A stretch of 64,000 bases of DNA from Thamnaconus septentrionalis (GCA_009823395.1 CM020513.1:1360001-1424000); one strand, 5' to 3'; shown: positions 32,857 to 45,369, numbered from the stretch's first letter. The notes: generated from the letters alone by a model not told the origin. Numbers and translations are program-made.

Positions 32857-35800
32857 TGCGTAACACCTCCACGATCAGGTTAGGCCTGAACCTTTTTCAG
32901 CCTCACTGTTATGCTGAAGTAACTTTTCAGCAAAGCTACCAGAGCATCCTCCGCACTAACTCGTGCTACTAATGTTTTTATGTGGATTTGTGAGCCTGTG
33001 TGTATTAATTTTGCTTTTTCCAACTGCTTTTTGTGCAACGGCCCTCCAACCAGACTCTAAGTCATAACTCTTCATATTTGTGGATATAGTTAGAACGCTG
33101 GATCGGCTTTGACAATGCAAGATCCACTATAAAGGACACTGACTGCATAACATTCTTTTTCCTTTTTTTTCCTCAACTGGCAGGCAGAACATGCTCAAAG
33201 GCTACAGTAAAACATGTCAGTCATAAATGCTGGTTGTGATTGAACAACGCCCCATAACAACAGAAATTTAACTGCAGCACAGCCTAGCTAAAAGATGATA
33301 CCAGTATCTTTCATGTAGACGCCCGAAATGGCTGAGTTCCAAGCTTAGGTTGTTCCTGCTCGGTTGGAGCCCTAACGCCTTTCTCTATCTCTCCTCTTTT
33401 TACACACATAAATGGCTGCAGTTTTAGGGAAGTCGACAGACGCCATTTAAAACATCCACGTATTTGTCTCATCAGTCGCCATGCTGGCAGAGGTCGGGGT
33501 CATCGGGGGTCGGGCTAGGGCCGTGGGCGGCTCAGTCCTGCTTAATCCTGCTTGCAGGGCTAGTTCATTATTTACAAAACTTGCTCCAAAAACTCACCAA
33601 ATTCGCACCGGAGGTAGAAACTGGTACACAATGAAAGAAAATGAAGACAAAAAGGCAAAATTCCACTTCTAGCGCCTTTCTCACAGGGGTCCAACTACAA
33701 TTGTCCAAAACTACAAATGGCCCTAGCTTCCCACTAGGAAGGTCAAGAAAGATGGGGAAACACCCATCGCTGTTGCCTCTTCAAGCCCCGACATTTCAGA
33801 CGCCTAACCTATGTCCCCCGCAAAACAGGGAGAGTTATTCCCACTTTTCGCTTTTCACGTTAAAATCATAAGGCTCAGAAAGCTGCAAGTCCCGACGTGG
33901 TGGCTTGAAAATTCAGTATGACATAGACTGGACGCTCATTACAAAGAATCATCAAAAAAGAGAGGATTTTTCCAACTGTTTTCGCAAGTACCAAGAGGCC
34001 CTCCAACTACAACTGACCACAAATTACAAATGGCCCTAGCTCCACTAGGAAGGTCGAAAAAGATGGGGAAAACACCCAACGCTGCCTCGAATTCTTCAAG
34101 CCCCGACATTTTGGACTCTCTAACCTTGTCCCCTCGACAAACAGGAAGTGAGTTATTCCCCACTTGTTTGGTTTTCACATTAAAATCATAACGCCAGAAA
34201 GCGTAAGTCCGGACGGGCTTGAAAATTCAGTAAGACATAGTCTGGACCTTCATTACAAAGAATCATCAAAAACATTTTTGTTTTTCCAACTGCTGCAAGC
34301 AACGCCCCCAAATCCAGACTCTAAGACATAACTTCATATTTGTGGATATAGTGAGAACGTTGGATCGGCTTTTGACAATGTAAGATCCACTATAAAGGAA
34401 ACTGATTATGAATATCTTTTTCCTTTTTTTTTCTCCTCAACTGGCAGGCAGAACATGATCAAAGGCTATTAAAACATGTCAGTCATAAATGCTGGCTTGT
34501 GATTGAACAACGCCCCATAACAACAGAAATTTAACTGCAGCACAGCTCAGCTAAAAGATGATACTAGTATCTTTCATGTAGACGCCAAATGGCTGAGTTC
34601 TCTAAGCTTAGGTGTCCAAGGTTGCAAAAACGCCTTTTCTATCTCTCCTCTTTGTATGACATAGACTGGACGCTCATTACAAAGAATCATCAAAAAAAAA
34701 GAGGGATTTTTCCAACCGCTTACGCGCCTCAAGAGAAGCGCTCCAACTACAATTGGCCACAATTAAATGGCCCTAGCTTCCACTAGGAAGGTCGAAAAAG
34801 ATGGGAAAACACCCACTGCTCGCTCCTTCAAGCCCGACATTTTGGACCTCTAACTTTTGTCCCCGACAAACAGAGAGTGAATTATTCCTAATGCTTTTTG
34901 GTTTTCACATTAAAATCATAAGGCTCAGAAAGCTAAGTCCAACGTGGGGCTTGAAAATTCAGTAAGACATAGTCTGGACCTTCATTACAAAGAATCATCA
35001 AAAACATTTTTGTTTTTCCAACCGCTTTGCGGCAACGCCCCCAACCAGACTCTAAGTCATAACTCTTCATATTTGCGGATATAGTTAGAACGCTTGGATC
35101 GGTTTTGACAATGCAAGATCCACTATAAAGGACACTGACTGCATAACATTCTTTTTCCTTTTTTTTGCCTCAAATGGCAGGCAGAACATGCTCAAAGGCT
35201 ATTAAACATGTCAGTCATAAATGCTGGCTTGTGATTGAACAACGCCCCCATAACAACAGCCATTTAACTGCAGCACAGCCTAGCTAAAAGATGATACCAG
35301 TATCTTTCATGTAGACGCCTAAATGGCTGAGTTCCAAGCGAGGTTGCTCCTGCTCGTTGGAGCCCCACCGCCTTTCTCTATCTCCTCTTTTAACACACAT
35401 AAATGGCTGCAGTTTTTTAGGGAAGTCAGACAGACGCTATTCAAACATCCACGTGTTTGTCTCATCAGTCGCCGGGCGCCGGCAGAGGTCGGGGTCACCG
35501 TCGCGCCGGCCGTGGGCGGCTCAGTCCCGCTTAATCCTTGCTTGCAGGGCTAGTTCTTACATTATTATTTATAAAACATGCTCCAAAACTCACCAAATTC
35601 GCACGGAGGTAGAAACTGGTACACAATGAAAGAAAAATGAAGACAAAAAGCAAAAACCCACTCTAGCGCCCCTAGAGGCATCCAACTACAATTGTCCAAA
35701 AACTACAAATGGCCCTAGCTTCCACTAGAAGGTCGAAAAAGATGGGGAAACACCCATGCGCTCGGGTCTCTTCAAGCCCGATATTTGCACGCCCAACCTA

Positions 35801-36811
35801 TATCGCCCAAAAACAGGGAGTGAATTATTCCCACTTTTCGTTTTCACGCTAAAAGCATAAGGCTCAGAAAGCGCAAGTCCCGACGGGCTTGAAAATTCAG
35901 TATGACATAGACTGGACCTTCATTACAAAGAATCATCAAAAAAAAAGGGATTTTTCCAACTGTTTCAGCGCAGTGCCCCCCAAGAGGCGCCCTCTCCAAC
36001 TACCGACCACAAATTACAAATGCCTCTAGCCCACTAGGAAGGTCCAAAAAGATGGGGAAAACACCCACGTGCTGTTTCGTTTCTTCAAGCCCGCATTTTG
36101 CACCTCTAACCTTTGTCCTCTCGACAAACAGGGAGTGAGTTATTCCCACTTGTTTGGTTTTCACATTAAAATCATAAGGCTCAGAAAGCGCAAGTCCAAC
36201 GGGCTTTGAAAATTCAGTAAGACATAGTCTGACCTTCATTACAAAGAATCATCAAAAAACATTTTTGCTTTTTCCAACCGCTTTCGTGGCAACGGCCCCA
36301 ACCAGACTCTAAGCCATAACTCTTCATATTTGTGGATATAGTTAGAACGTTGATCGGCTTTTGACAATGCAAGATCCACTATAAAGGACATTGACTGCAT
36401 AACATTCAGTATTTTTCCTTTTTTTTCTCAACTGGCAGGCAGAACATGCTCAAAGGCTATTAAAAATGTCAGTCATAAATGCTGGCTTGTGATTGAAAAA
36501 CAACGCCCCATAACAACAGACATTTAACCGAGGCGCAGCACAGCCTAGCTAAAAAGATGAGGAGCTCTGGGTGTGAACTACTACATTGATTAACATGGGG
36601 CGCCGAATGGAAGCGCCGGCGCGTCGCTGCACTTCCGGTCCAGTGTGAACCGGCGCTAGACTTATATACTGGTTTAGACATCTTTTTCTGAAAGTGCTAA
36701 GCGTCTATCGGCCACGAAGCATGCCTACAATTAATGAAGCACACCATCACTGACAAGTGCACCAACGTAGCTTCAGGACCTAGCAGTACGCAGATTTAGT
36801 GTAGGAACATG

Positions 36812-37178
36812 AAGTGTATGTAAACTTGACCAACTGTAACTAACCAGTCAGATCAAAGCGGGCAAGAAGAATGGAGTCACTTTGCTGATGGGCTGGATCA
36901 GAAGACTTAAGGTGGGGAACAGAATGTCCACATCAGAATGTCCAAATTGTGACATATAAATATCCTGTCAGACAAAGGCTCTAGAATTGTCCCCTCTTAC
37001 GGTGAGCAACTCGACGGACAGCCATTGTTCAACCTCTGCAAGGTAAGTGCACTGAATTCTTCTTGTACCTATAAACTGTCAGGAAAATAATTATTTCCAC
37101 CACACTTGTCAATGTGTGTTAACGTGGTAAGCTAATGCTTTTCAACAGTGTAAAGCTGATTTTACATGATTCAATAAA
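36812..37178 (+). promoter_or_regulatory. Promoter/non-coding-exon cassette, copy 4
   Basis: The Tc1-like end is shortened (36,812-36,836). TATAAATA lies at 36,955-36,962, the donor GT at 37,043, the acceptor AG at 37,147-37,148 and AATAAA at 37,173-37,178. The upstream GT-rich spacer is deleted: the GC-rich TGGTGTGAACTACTACATTG-like segment follows the AT-rich module directly at about 36,560. Confidence 0.4.
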
Positions 37179-37860
37179 TGCGTAACACCTCTACGATCAG
37201 GTTAGGCCTGAACCTTTTTCAGCCTCACTGTTAGGGCTGAAGTAACTTTCAGCAAAGCTACCAGAGCATCCTCCGTGACTAACTCGTGCCACTAATGTTT
37301 TTATGTGGATTTGTGAGCCTGTGTGTATTAATTTTGCTTTTCCAACCGCTGCAACGTGCAACCCTCCAACCAGACTCCAACTCATAACTCTTCATATTTA
37401 TGGATAGTTAGAACGTTGATCGGCTTTGACAATGCAAGATCCACTTATAAAGGACACTGACTGCATAACATTCTTTTTTTCTCTTTTTTGCCTCAACTGG
37501 CAGGCAGAACGTGCTCAAAGGCTATTAAAACATGTCAGTCATAAATGCTGGCTTTGTGATTGAACAACGCCCCATAACAACAGACATTTAACTGCAGCAC
37601 AGCCTAGCTAAAAGATGATACCAGTATCTTTCATGTAGACGCTGAAATGGCTGAGTTCCAAGCTTAGGTTGCTCCTGCTCGGTGGAGCCCTAACGCCTTT
37701 CTCTATCTCTCCTCTTTTTAACACACATAAATGGCTGCAGTTTCCTTTAGGAAGTTTACAGACGCCATTCAAACATCCAACGATTTGTCTCATCAGTCAG
37801 CCGGGCGCTGGTAGAGGTCGGGGTCATCGGGGTCGCCGCTGCCGTGGCGTGCTCAGTCCC

Positions 37861-37910
37861 CGTGTAAGCTAATGCTTTTTCAACAGTGTAAAGCTGATTT
37901 TACATGACTA
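37861..37910 (+). promoter_or_regulatory. Orphan cassette fragment: acceptor without donor
   Basis: The array jumps at about 37,860 from the GC-rich module end (GCTCAGTCCC) straight into GTGTAAGCTAATGC and TTTTTCAACAG (AG at 37,885-37,886). This copy keeps the branch-like site and acceptor but has no TATA element, exon or donor. It marks a recombination or deletion junction. Confidence 0.5.
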
Positions 37911-40900
37911 CTAAACGCGTAACACCTCCAATGATCAGGTTAGGCCTGAACCTTTTTTCAGCCCTCACTGTTATGCTGAAGTAACTTTTCAACAAAGTTA
38001 CCAGAGCATCCTCCGCACTAACTTTCGTGCCACTAATGTTTTTTATGTGGATTTGTGAGCCTGTGTGTATTAATTTTGCTTTTTCCAACCGTTTTTTGGT
38101 GCAGCGGCCCTCCAACCAGACTCTAAGTCCTTAACTCTTTCATATTTGTGGATATAGTTGAAACGTTGGATCGGCTTTGACAATACAAGATCCACTATAA
38201 AGTGACACTGACTGCATAAATATTCTTTTTCCTTTTTTTTTCCTCAGCTGGCAGGCAGAACATGCTCAAAGGCTATTAAAACATGTCAGTCATAAATGCT
38301 GGCTTGTGATTTAAATAACGCCCTTAACAACAGAAATTTAACTGCAGCACACAGCCCTAGCTAAAAGATGACACCAGTGTTTTTCATGTAGACGCCATGA
38401 GTATTGAGTTCCAAGCTTAGGTTGCTCTTGCTCGGTTGAGCCCCAACGCCTTTCTCTATCTCTCTCCCTCTTTTTCTTACACATAAATGGCTGCAGTTTC
38501 CTTTAGGAAGTCGTACAGGACGTCATTTAAAACATCCACGCATTTGTCTCATCGGTCGCCGAGCGCTGGCAGAGGTCGGGGGGTCATCGAGAATTCGCGT
38601 CTGCCGTGGCGGCTCAGTCCCGTTTAATCCTGCTTGCAGGGCTAGTTCTTATTATTATTTACAAAACTTGCTCCAAAACCTCACCAAATTCAAAAGTAAC
38701 GGAGGTAGAAACTGGTACACAATGAAAGAAAATGAAGACAAAAGGCAAAATTCCACTTCTAGCGCCTTCACAGGGGTCCAACTACACCTGTCCAAAAACT
38801 ACAAATGGCCCTAGCTTCCACTAGGAAGGTCGAAGAAAGATGGGGAAACACCCACGCTGTTCGTCTCTTCAAGCCCGACATTTCGTACGCTTCTAACCTA
38901 TGTCCCCCGAAAAACAGGGAGAGAGTTATTCCCACTTTTCGTTTCGTCACGCTAAAATCATATAAGGCTTTTGCGCCAAGTCCGGACGGGCTTGAAAATT
39001 CAGTATGACATAGACTGGACGCTCATTACAAAGAATCATCAAAAAAAAAGAGGGATTTTCCAACCGTTTTCGTGGCGCCCCCAAGAGGCGTCCAACTACA
39101 ATTGACCACAAATTACAAATGGCCCTAGCTTCCACTAGGAAGGTCGAAAAAGATGGGGGAAAACACCCACGTTAGAGCTCTTCAAGCCCGACATTTTGGA
39201 CCTCTAACCTTTTGTCCTCGACAAACAGAAGTGAGTTATTCCACTTGTTTGGTTTTCACATTAAAATCATAACGCTCTAGAAAGCGCAAGTCCGACGGGT
39301 TTGAAAATTCAGTAAGACATAGTCTGGACCTTCATTACAAAGAATCATCAAAACATTTTTGCTTTTTCCAACCGTTTTCGTGCAACGGCCCCCAACCAGA
39401 CTCCCAAGACATAACTCTTCATATTTGTGGATATAGTGAGAACGTTGGATCGCTTTTTGACAATGCAAGATCCACTATAAAGGAAACCACTGCCAACATT
39501 CTTTTTCCTTTTTTTTCTCCTCAACTGGCAGGCAGAACATGATCAAAGGCTATTAAAACATGTCAGTCATAAATGCTGGCTTGTGATTGAACAACGCCCC
39601 CATAACAACAGAAATTTAACTGCACAGCCTAGCTAAAAAGATGATACTAGTATCTTTCATGTAGACGCCGTAAATGGCTGAGTTCTAAGCTTAGGTGTCC
39701 AAGGTTGCAAAAACGCCTTTCTCTATCTCTCCTTTTGTATGACATAGACTGGACGTTCATTACAAAGAATCATCAAAAAAAGAGGGATTTTTCCAACAGT
39801 TTTTACGCGCTCTCAAGAGGCGTCCAACTACAATTGGCTACAATTACAATGGCCCTAGCTTCCACTAGGAAGGTCGAAAAAGATGGGGGAAAACACCTGG
39901 CGCTGTCGTCTCTTCAAGCCCGACATTTTGGACCTCTAACTTTTGTCCCCGACAAACAGAGAGTGAATTATTCCCACGTTTTTGGTTTTCACATTAAAAT
40001 CATAAGGCTCAGAAAGCGCAAGTCCAACGGGTTTGAAAATTCAGTAAGACATAGTCTGGACCTTCATTACAAAGAATCATCAAAACATTTTTGCTTTTTC
40101 CAACCGTTTTGCAGTACAACGGCCCCCAACCAGACTCTAAGTCATAACTCTTCATATTTGTGGATATAGTTAGAACGTTGGATCGGCTTTTGACAATGCA
40201 AGATCCACTATAAAGGACACTGACTGCATAACATTCTTTTCCTTTTTTTTGCCTCAACTGGCAGGCAGAACATGCTCAAAGGCTATTAAAACATGTCAGT
40301 CATAAATGCTGGCTTGTGATTGAACAACGCCCATAACAACAGCCATTTAACTGCAGCACAGCCTAGCTAAAAGATGATACCAGTATCTTCATGTAGACGC
40401 TTGGAATGGCTGAGTTCCAAGCGTAGGTTGCTCCTGCTCGGTTGGAGCCCCTACCTTTCTCTATCTCTCTCCTTTTTAACACACATAAATGGCTGCAGTT
40501 TCCTTTAGGGAAGTCGTGACAGACGATCATTCAAACATCCACGTGTTTGTCTCATCAGTCGCCGGGCGTCGGCAGAGGTCGGGGTCACGAGGGTCGCGGC
40601 CGGCCGTGGGCGGCTCAGTCCTGTTTAATCCTGCTTGCAGGGCTAGTTCTATTATTATTATTTACAAAACATGCTCCAAACTCACCAAATTCGGCACGGA
40701 GGTAGAAACTGGTACACAATGAAAGAAAATGAAGACAAAAGGCAAAATTCCACTTCTAGCGCCCCTAGAGGCATCCAACTACAATTGTCCAAAACTACAA
40801 ATGGCCCTAGCTTCCACACTGGAAAGGTCGAAAAAGATGGGGAAACACCCACGCGTTCGCCCTTCAAGCCCGACATTTCGTGACGCTCTAACCTATATCG

Positions 40901-41876
40901 CCCAAAAAACAGGGAGTGAATTATTCCACTTTTCGTTTTCCGTTAAAAGCATAAGGCTCAGAAAGCGCTCAAGTCCGACGGGCTTGAAAATTCAGTATGA
41001 CATAGACTGGACCTTCATTACAAAGAATCATCAAAAAAAAAGGGATTTTTTCCAACGTTTTCGTGCGCCTCCCCCAAGAGGCGCCCAACTACAATTGACC
41101 ACAAATTACAAAATGCCCTTAGCGTTCACTAGGAAGGTCCAAAAAGATGGGGGAAAACACCCACGCTGTTCGTCTCTTCAAGCCCGGCATTTTGCACCTC
41201 TAACCTTTGTCCCCGACAAACAGGGAGTGAGTTATTCCCACTCTGTTTGTTTTCACATTAAAATCATAAGGCTCAGAAAGCGCAAGTCCAACGGGCTTGA
41301 AAATTCAGTAAGACATAGTCTGGACCTTCATTACAAAGAATCATCAAAAACATTTTTGCTTTTTCCAACCGTTTTGCATGCAACGGCCCCCAACCAGACT
41401 CTAAGCCATAACTCTTCATATTTGTGGATATAGTTAGAACGTTGGATCGCTTTGACAATGCAAGATCCACTATAAAGGACACTGACTGCATAACATTCTT
41501 TTTCCTTTTTTTTCCTCAACTGGCAGGCAGAACATGCTCAAAGGCTATTAAAAATGTCAGTCATAAATGCTGGCTTGTGATTGAACGCCCCATAACAACA
41601 GACATTTAACCGCAGCACAGCCTAGCTAAAAGATGAGTGGAGCTCTGGTGTGAACTACTACATTGATTAACATGGGCGCCGAATGGAAGCGCGCCTGGCC
41701 ATGGGCACTTCCGCCCAGTGTGAACCGGCGTTAGACTTATATACTGGTTTAGACATCTTTCTGAAAGTGCTGCGGCCGGCCACTTAAGCATGCCTACAAT
41801 TAATGAAGCACACCATCACTGACAAGTGCACCAACGTAGCTTCAGGACCTAGCATGAGATTTAGTGTAGGAACATG

Positions 41877-42250
41877 AAGTGTATGTAAACTTCTGACCAC
41901 AACTGTAACTAACCAGTCAGATCAAAGCGGGCAAGAAGAATGGAGTCACTTTGCTGATGGGCTGGATCGTAAAGACTTAAGGTGGGGAACAGAATGTCCA
42001 CATCAGAATGTCCAAATTGTGACATATAAATATCCTGTCAGACAAAGGCTCTTAGAATTGTCCCCTCTTACGGTGAGCAACTCGGCCGGACAGCCATTGT
42101 CTAACCTCTGCAAGGTAAGTGCACTGAATTCCTTCTTGTACCTATAAACTGTCAGGAAAATAATTATTTCACTACACTTGTCAATGTGTGTTAACGTGTA
42201 AGCTAATGCTTTTCAACAGTGTAAAGCTGATTTTTACATGATTCAATAAA
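41877..42250 (+). promoter_or_regulatory. Promoter/non-coding-exon cassette, copy 5
   Basis: Tc1-like end 41,877-41,905, TATAAATA at 42,025-42,032, donor GT at 42,115, acceptor AG at 42,218-42,219 and AATAAA at 42,245-42,250. As in copy 4 the upstream GT spacer is missing. Confidence 0.4.
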
Positions 42251-43984
42251 TGCGTAACACCTCTACGATCAGGTTAGGGCCTGAACCTTTTTCAGCCTCA
42301 CTGTTATGCTGAAGTAACTTTTCAGCAAAGCTACCAGAGCATCCTCCGCACTAACTCGTGCCACTAATGTTTTATGTGGATTTGTGAGCCTGTGTGTATT
42401 AATTTTGCTTTTTCCAACGTTTTTGCAGCAACGCCTCCAACCAGACTCTAACTCATAACTCTTCATATTTATGGATATAGTTAGAACGTTGGATCGGCTT
42501 TGACAATGCAAGATCCACTATAAAGGACACTGACTGCATAACATTCTTTTTCTTTTTTTTGCCTCAACTGGCAGGCAGAACGTGCTCAAAGGCTATTAAA
42601 ACATGTCAGTCATAAATGCTGGCTTGTGATTGAACAACGCCCATAACAACAGACATTTAACTGCAGCACAGCCTAGCTAAAAGATGATACCAGTATCTTT
42701 CATGTAGACGCCGAAATGGCTGAGTTCCAAGCTTAGGTTGCTCCTGCTCGGTTGGAGCCCCAACGCCTTTCTATCTCCTCTTTTTAACACACATAAATGG
42801 CTGCAGTTTCCTTTAGGGAAGTCGTACAGACGTCATTCAAACATCCACGATTTGTCTCATCAGTCGCCGGCGCTGGCAGAGGTCGGGGTCATCGGGGTCG
42901 CGGCGGCGGTGGCGGCTCAGTCCCGCTTAATCCTGCTTGCAGGGCTAGTTATTATTATTATTTACAAAACATGCTCCAAAACTCACCAAATTCGCACGGA
43001 GGTAGAAACTGGTACACAATGAAAGAAAATGAAGACAAAAGGCAAAATTCCACTTCTAGCGCCCCCTAGAGGCGTCCAACTACAGTGTCCAAAAACTACA
43101 AATGGCCCTAGCTTCCACTAGGAAGGTCGAAAAAGATGGGGAAACACCCACGCGTTCGCTCTCTTCAAGCCCGACATTTAAATGACGCCTAACCTATGTC
43201 GCCCGACAAACAGGGAGTGAATTATTCTACTTTTCGTTTTCACGTTAAAAGCATACAGCTCAGAAAGCGCAAGTCCGGCCGGGCTTGAAAATTCAGTATG
43301 ACATAGACTGGACCTTCATTACAAAGAATCATCAAAAAAAAAGGGATGCTTCCAACTGCTTGCGTGCGCCCTCAAGAGGCGTACAACCACAATTGACCAC
43401 AAATTACAAATGGCCCTAGCTTCCACTAGAAGGTCGAAAAAAGATGGGAGAACACCCATGCTCGTCTCTTCAAGCCCGACATTTCAGATGCGCCTAACCT
43501 TTGTCCCCCGACAAACAGGAAGTGAGTTATTCCCACTTGTTTGGTTTTCAAATTAAAATCATAAGGCTCAGAAAGCGCAAGTCCAACGGGCTTGAAAATT
43601 CAGTAAGACATAGTCTGGACCTTCATTACAAAGAATCATCAAAACATTTTTGCTTTTTCCAACGTTTTTGAGGTAACAGCCCTCCAACCAGACTCTAACT
43701 CATAACTCTTCATATTTATGGATATAGTTAGAACGTTGGATCGGCTTTGACAATGCAAGATCCACTATAAAGGACACTGATTATGTAACATTCTTTTTCC
43801 TCTTTTTTCCTCAACTGGCAGGCAGAACATGCTCAAAGGCTATGAAAACATGTCAGTCAGTTAAATGCTGGCTTGTGATTGAACTTTCACATAACTGCAG
43901 CACAGCCTAGCTAAAAGATGATACCAGTAGTCATGTAGATCGCTTGAAAAGCTGAGTTCTAGACATAGTTACTCCTTCGGTTAC

Positions 43985-44038
43985 TTGATATGTGACCAAT
44001 CTCTTCACATAGTGTTATAATAACTACTGCTATTATTA
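43985..44038. repeat. 54-bp direct repeat, right copy, bordering the array
   Basis: Identical to 21,463-21,516. It is followed by TCATTATTATTGC and the original 3' end of the hAT. Confidence 0.95.
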
Positions 44039-44180
44039 TCATTATTATTGCTATAGAGATCCGTGCAGTTTTGTTATTTAGGAAGTTTGTAGCAACTAGG
44101 TCCACTGTAGCCCTCCAAACTACTCAGTGCCCATGAAGTAGCCCTCAGTCTCAAAAAGGTTGGTGACCCCTGGTCTACAC

Positions 44181-44420
44181 CCTACTTAGCATCACTGGAG
44201 CTAAAAGGAAAGCCACCAAGTCCACCATTGAGGCCGCCGCAGAGAGGGCCTCCAGATAGCTTTGGATCAGGAGGAGTGAGCCGTGGGCTAATGTTGCTGG
44301 CTGGAACACAAGCAAAGGTGTGATCAGCCCTGGTGGGGCTGCCTCAGTGAGGGTGTATGATGTTGCGAGACCTGAAACACCCAATGACCTCAGGAACAAC
44401 ACTAAAGATGTGTCCCAGCG
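44181..44420 (+). pseudogene. Right part of the open frame split by the composite hAT
   Basis: Directly after the duplicated GTCTACAC the plus strand continues the frame left at 17,599: LLSITGAKRKATKSTIEAAA then, past a stop, [20 protein letters not shown] and [14 protein letters not shown]. The pattern resembles the tail of a LINE-type polyprotein, but I cannot name the family. A long TA/TG microsatellite begins at once after it. Confidence 0.3.
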
Positions 44421-44429
44421 CATAGTTCA

Positions 44430-44480
<51 letters not shown>

Positions 44481-44531
44481 ATGTATATATGTATGTGTGT
44501 ATGTATGTGTGTGTATGTATATATGTATGTG

Positions 44532-44583
<52 letters not shown>

Positions 44584-44593
44584 TATGTATATA

Positions 44594-44650
<57 letters not shown>

Positions 44651-44664
44651 GTATATATATATTA
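44430..44664. repeat. Long (TA)n/(TG)n compound microsatellite
   Basis: About 235 bp of alternating TA runs and TATG/TGTA variants. The open frames across it on both strands are artefacts of repetition. Confidence 0.95.
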
Positions 44665-45300
44665 CGCTTTGACAAAAGGGAAAAGACAAAGACAAAATGT
44701 ACCTTTATATTTCTATTCATTTCTTTATATCTAGTTTTGATTTTGGCTCTCCATAAGGCATCAACACTTTCTGCTGAAAAAAAAGAAAAAAGGGGAAAAA
44801 ACTACTCCTGTAAGAAGTTCAATCAGTCAATGAAATTTTTATGGAGTTTTATGGCAGCTGTTTTTGTTTTTTTTTCATGTTTTGTTGTTTCTGATCAGTG
44901 CACATTTCAGAGAAAGTTCCAGAAGTGAGTTGGGGGTGTGATCTCCCTGAATGAGGCTGTTTGACTGGAAATGTAGCCAACAATAAAGAAGTATTCATGC
45001 ATTCATTTTAAATGTCACACTTTGTATTCCAGGATGAAATGTTCATTAATTTATTTTATTAATTTATTTTGTTTTTGATCGCCGTTTTTTCCTATTAGGC
45101 TAACATATATTTAGCCTATATATATTTTAGTTTGTATTTTATTTTATTTATATTTTATCTTTTTAATCAATAAATACTTTTCTATCATATTGTTGCTGGA
45201 ATTATACAAATTTCCCTTCCTCCCCTTCCTTCTTTTTCTTCGACTAAAATGGAATATTAAAAAGTTTTCAACTATCATTACACGTGCAATGAATCTGAGA
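44665..45300. other. AT-rich intergenic interval
   Basis: No gene or terminal repeat is apparent. AATAAA-like sites occur near 44,982 and 45,168. The sequence grows GC-richer after 45,370 towards the first ECI2 exon. Confidence 0.4.
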
Positions 45301-45369
45301 GAAAGCTTTGACGAAAAATGTAATAATGTGATCTGACATTACATATTATAACCTGATTCGCAATGCGTT

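Larger units (their letters stand above)
21517..43984. repeat. 22.5-kb irregular higher-order tandem array
   Basis: Modules recur in a fixed order. An AT-rich module starts TTTACAAAACATGCTCC (in the 35,568 copy TTTATAAAACATG, in two others CTTGCTCC). Its starts are at 21,695, 23,423, 26,310, 27,842, 30,702, 33,571, 35,568, 38,658, 40,661 and 42,961. Within each copy a roughly 310-bp subunit containing ACATAGACTGG or ACATAGTCTGG and CATTACAAAGAATCATCAAA occurs two to four times. Copies end in a GC-rich stretch closing GCTTGCAGGGCTAGTT. Hairpin units (three clusters) and a 1.3-kb promoter-like cassette (five copies) are interspersed. Spacing between modules is 1.5-3.1 kb. No convincing protein is encoded. 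I do not recognise a named family. Confidence 0.9.
17600..44172 (+). mobile_element. Composite 26.6-kb hAT transposon bounded by an 8-bp target duplication
   Basis: CAGGGGTCACCAACG at 17,600 is matched in inverted orientation by GGTTGGTGACCCCTG ending at 44,172. The flanking 8-mers are identical: GTCTACAC at 17,592-17,599 and 44,173-44,180. These are the defining features of a hAT insertion. The original element carried a GTF2IRD2/SPIN-like transposase, of which only the N-terminal part remains (17,965-18,668). The interior was later invaded by a second hAT (18,708-21,190) and hugely expanded by the tandem array at 21,517-43,984. The element split an older plus-strand frame. Confidence 0.85.

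Noticed and set aside
40729..41433. 234-codon open frame inside the array, plus many 60-150 codon frames
   Set aside because: The frame spans two subunits of the non-coding array, is broken by indels in every other copy, and has no recognisable domain. The same DNA gives comparable frames on the other strand.
44320..44928. Open frames up to 202 codons across the TA/TG tract, on both strands
   Set aside because: They consist of [12 protein letters not shown]-type repeats created by the microsatellite and have no domain or codon structure.
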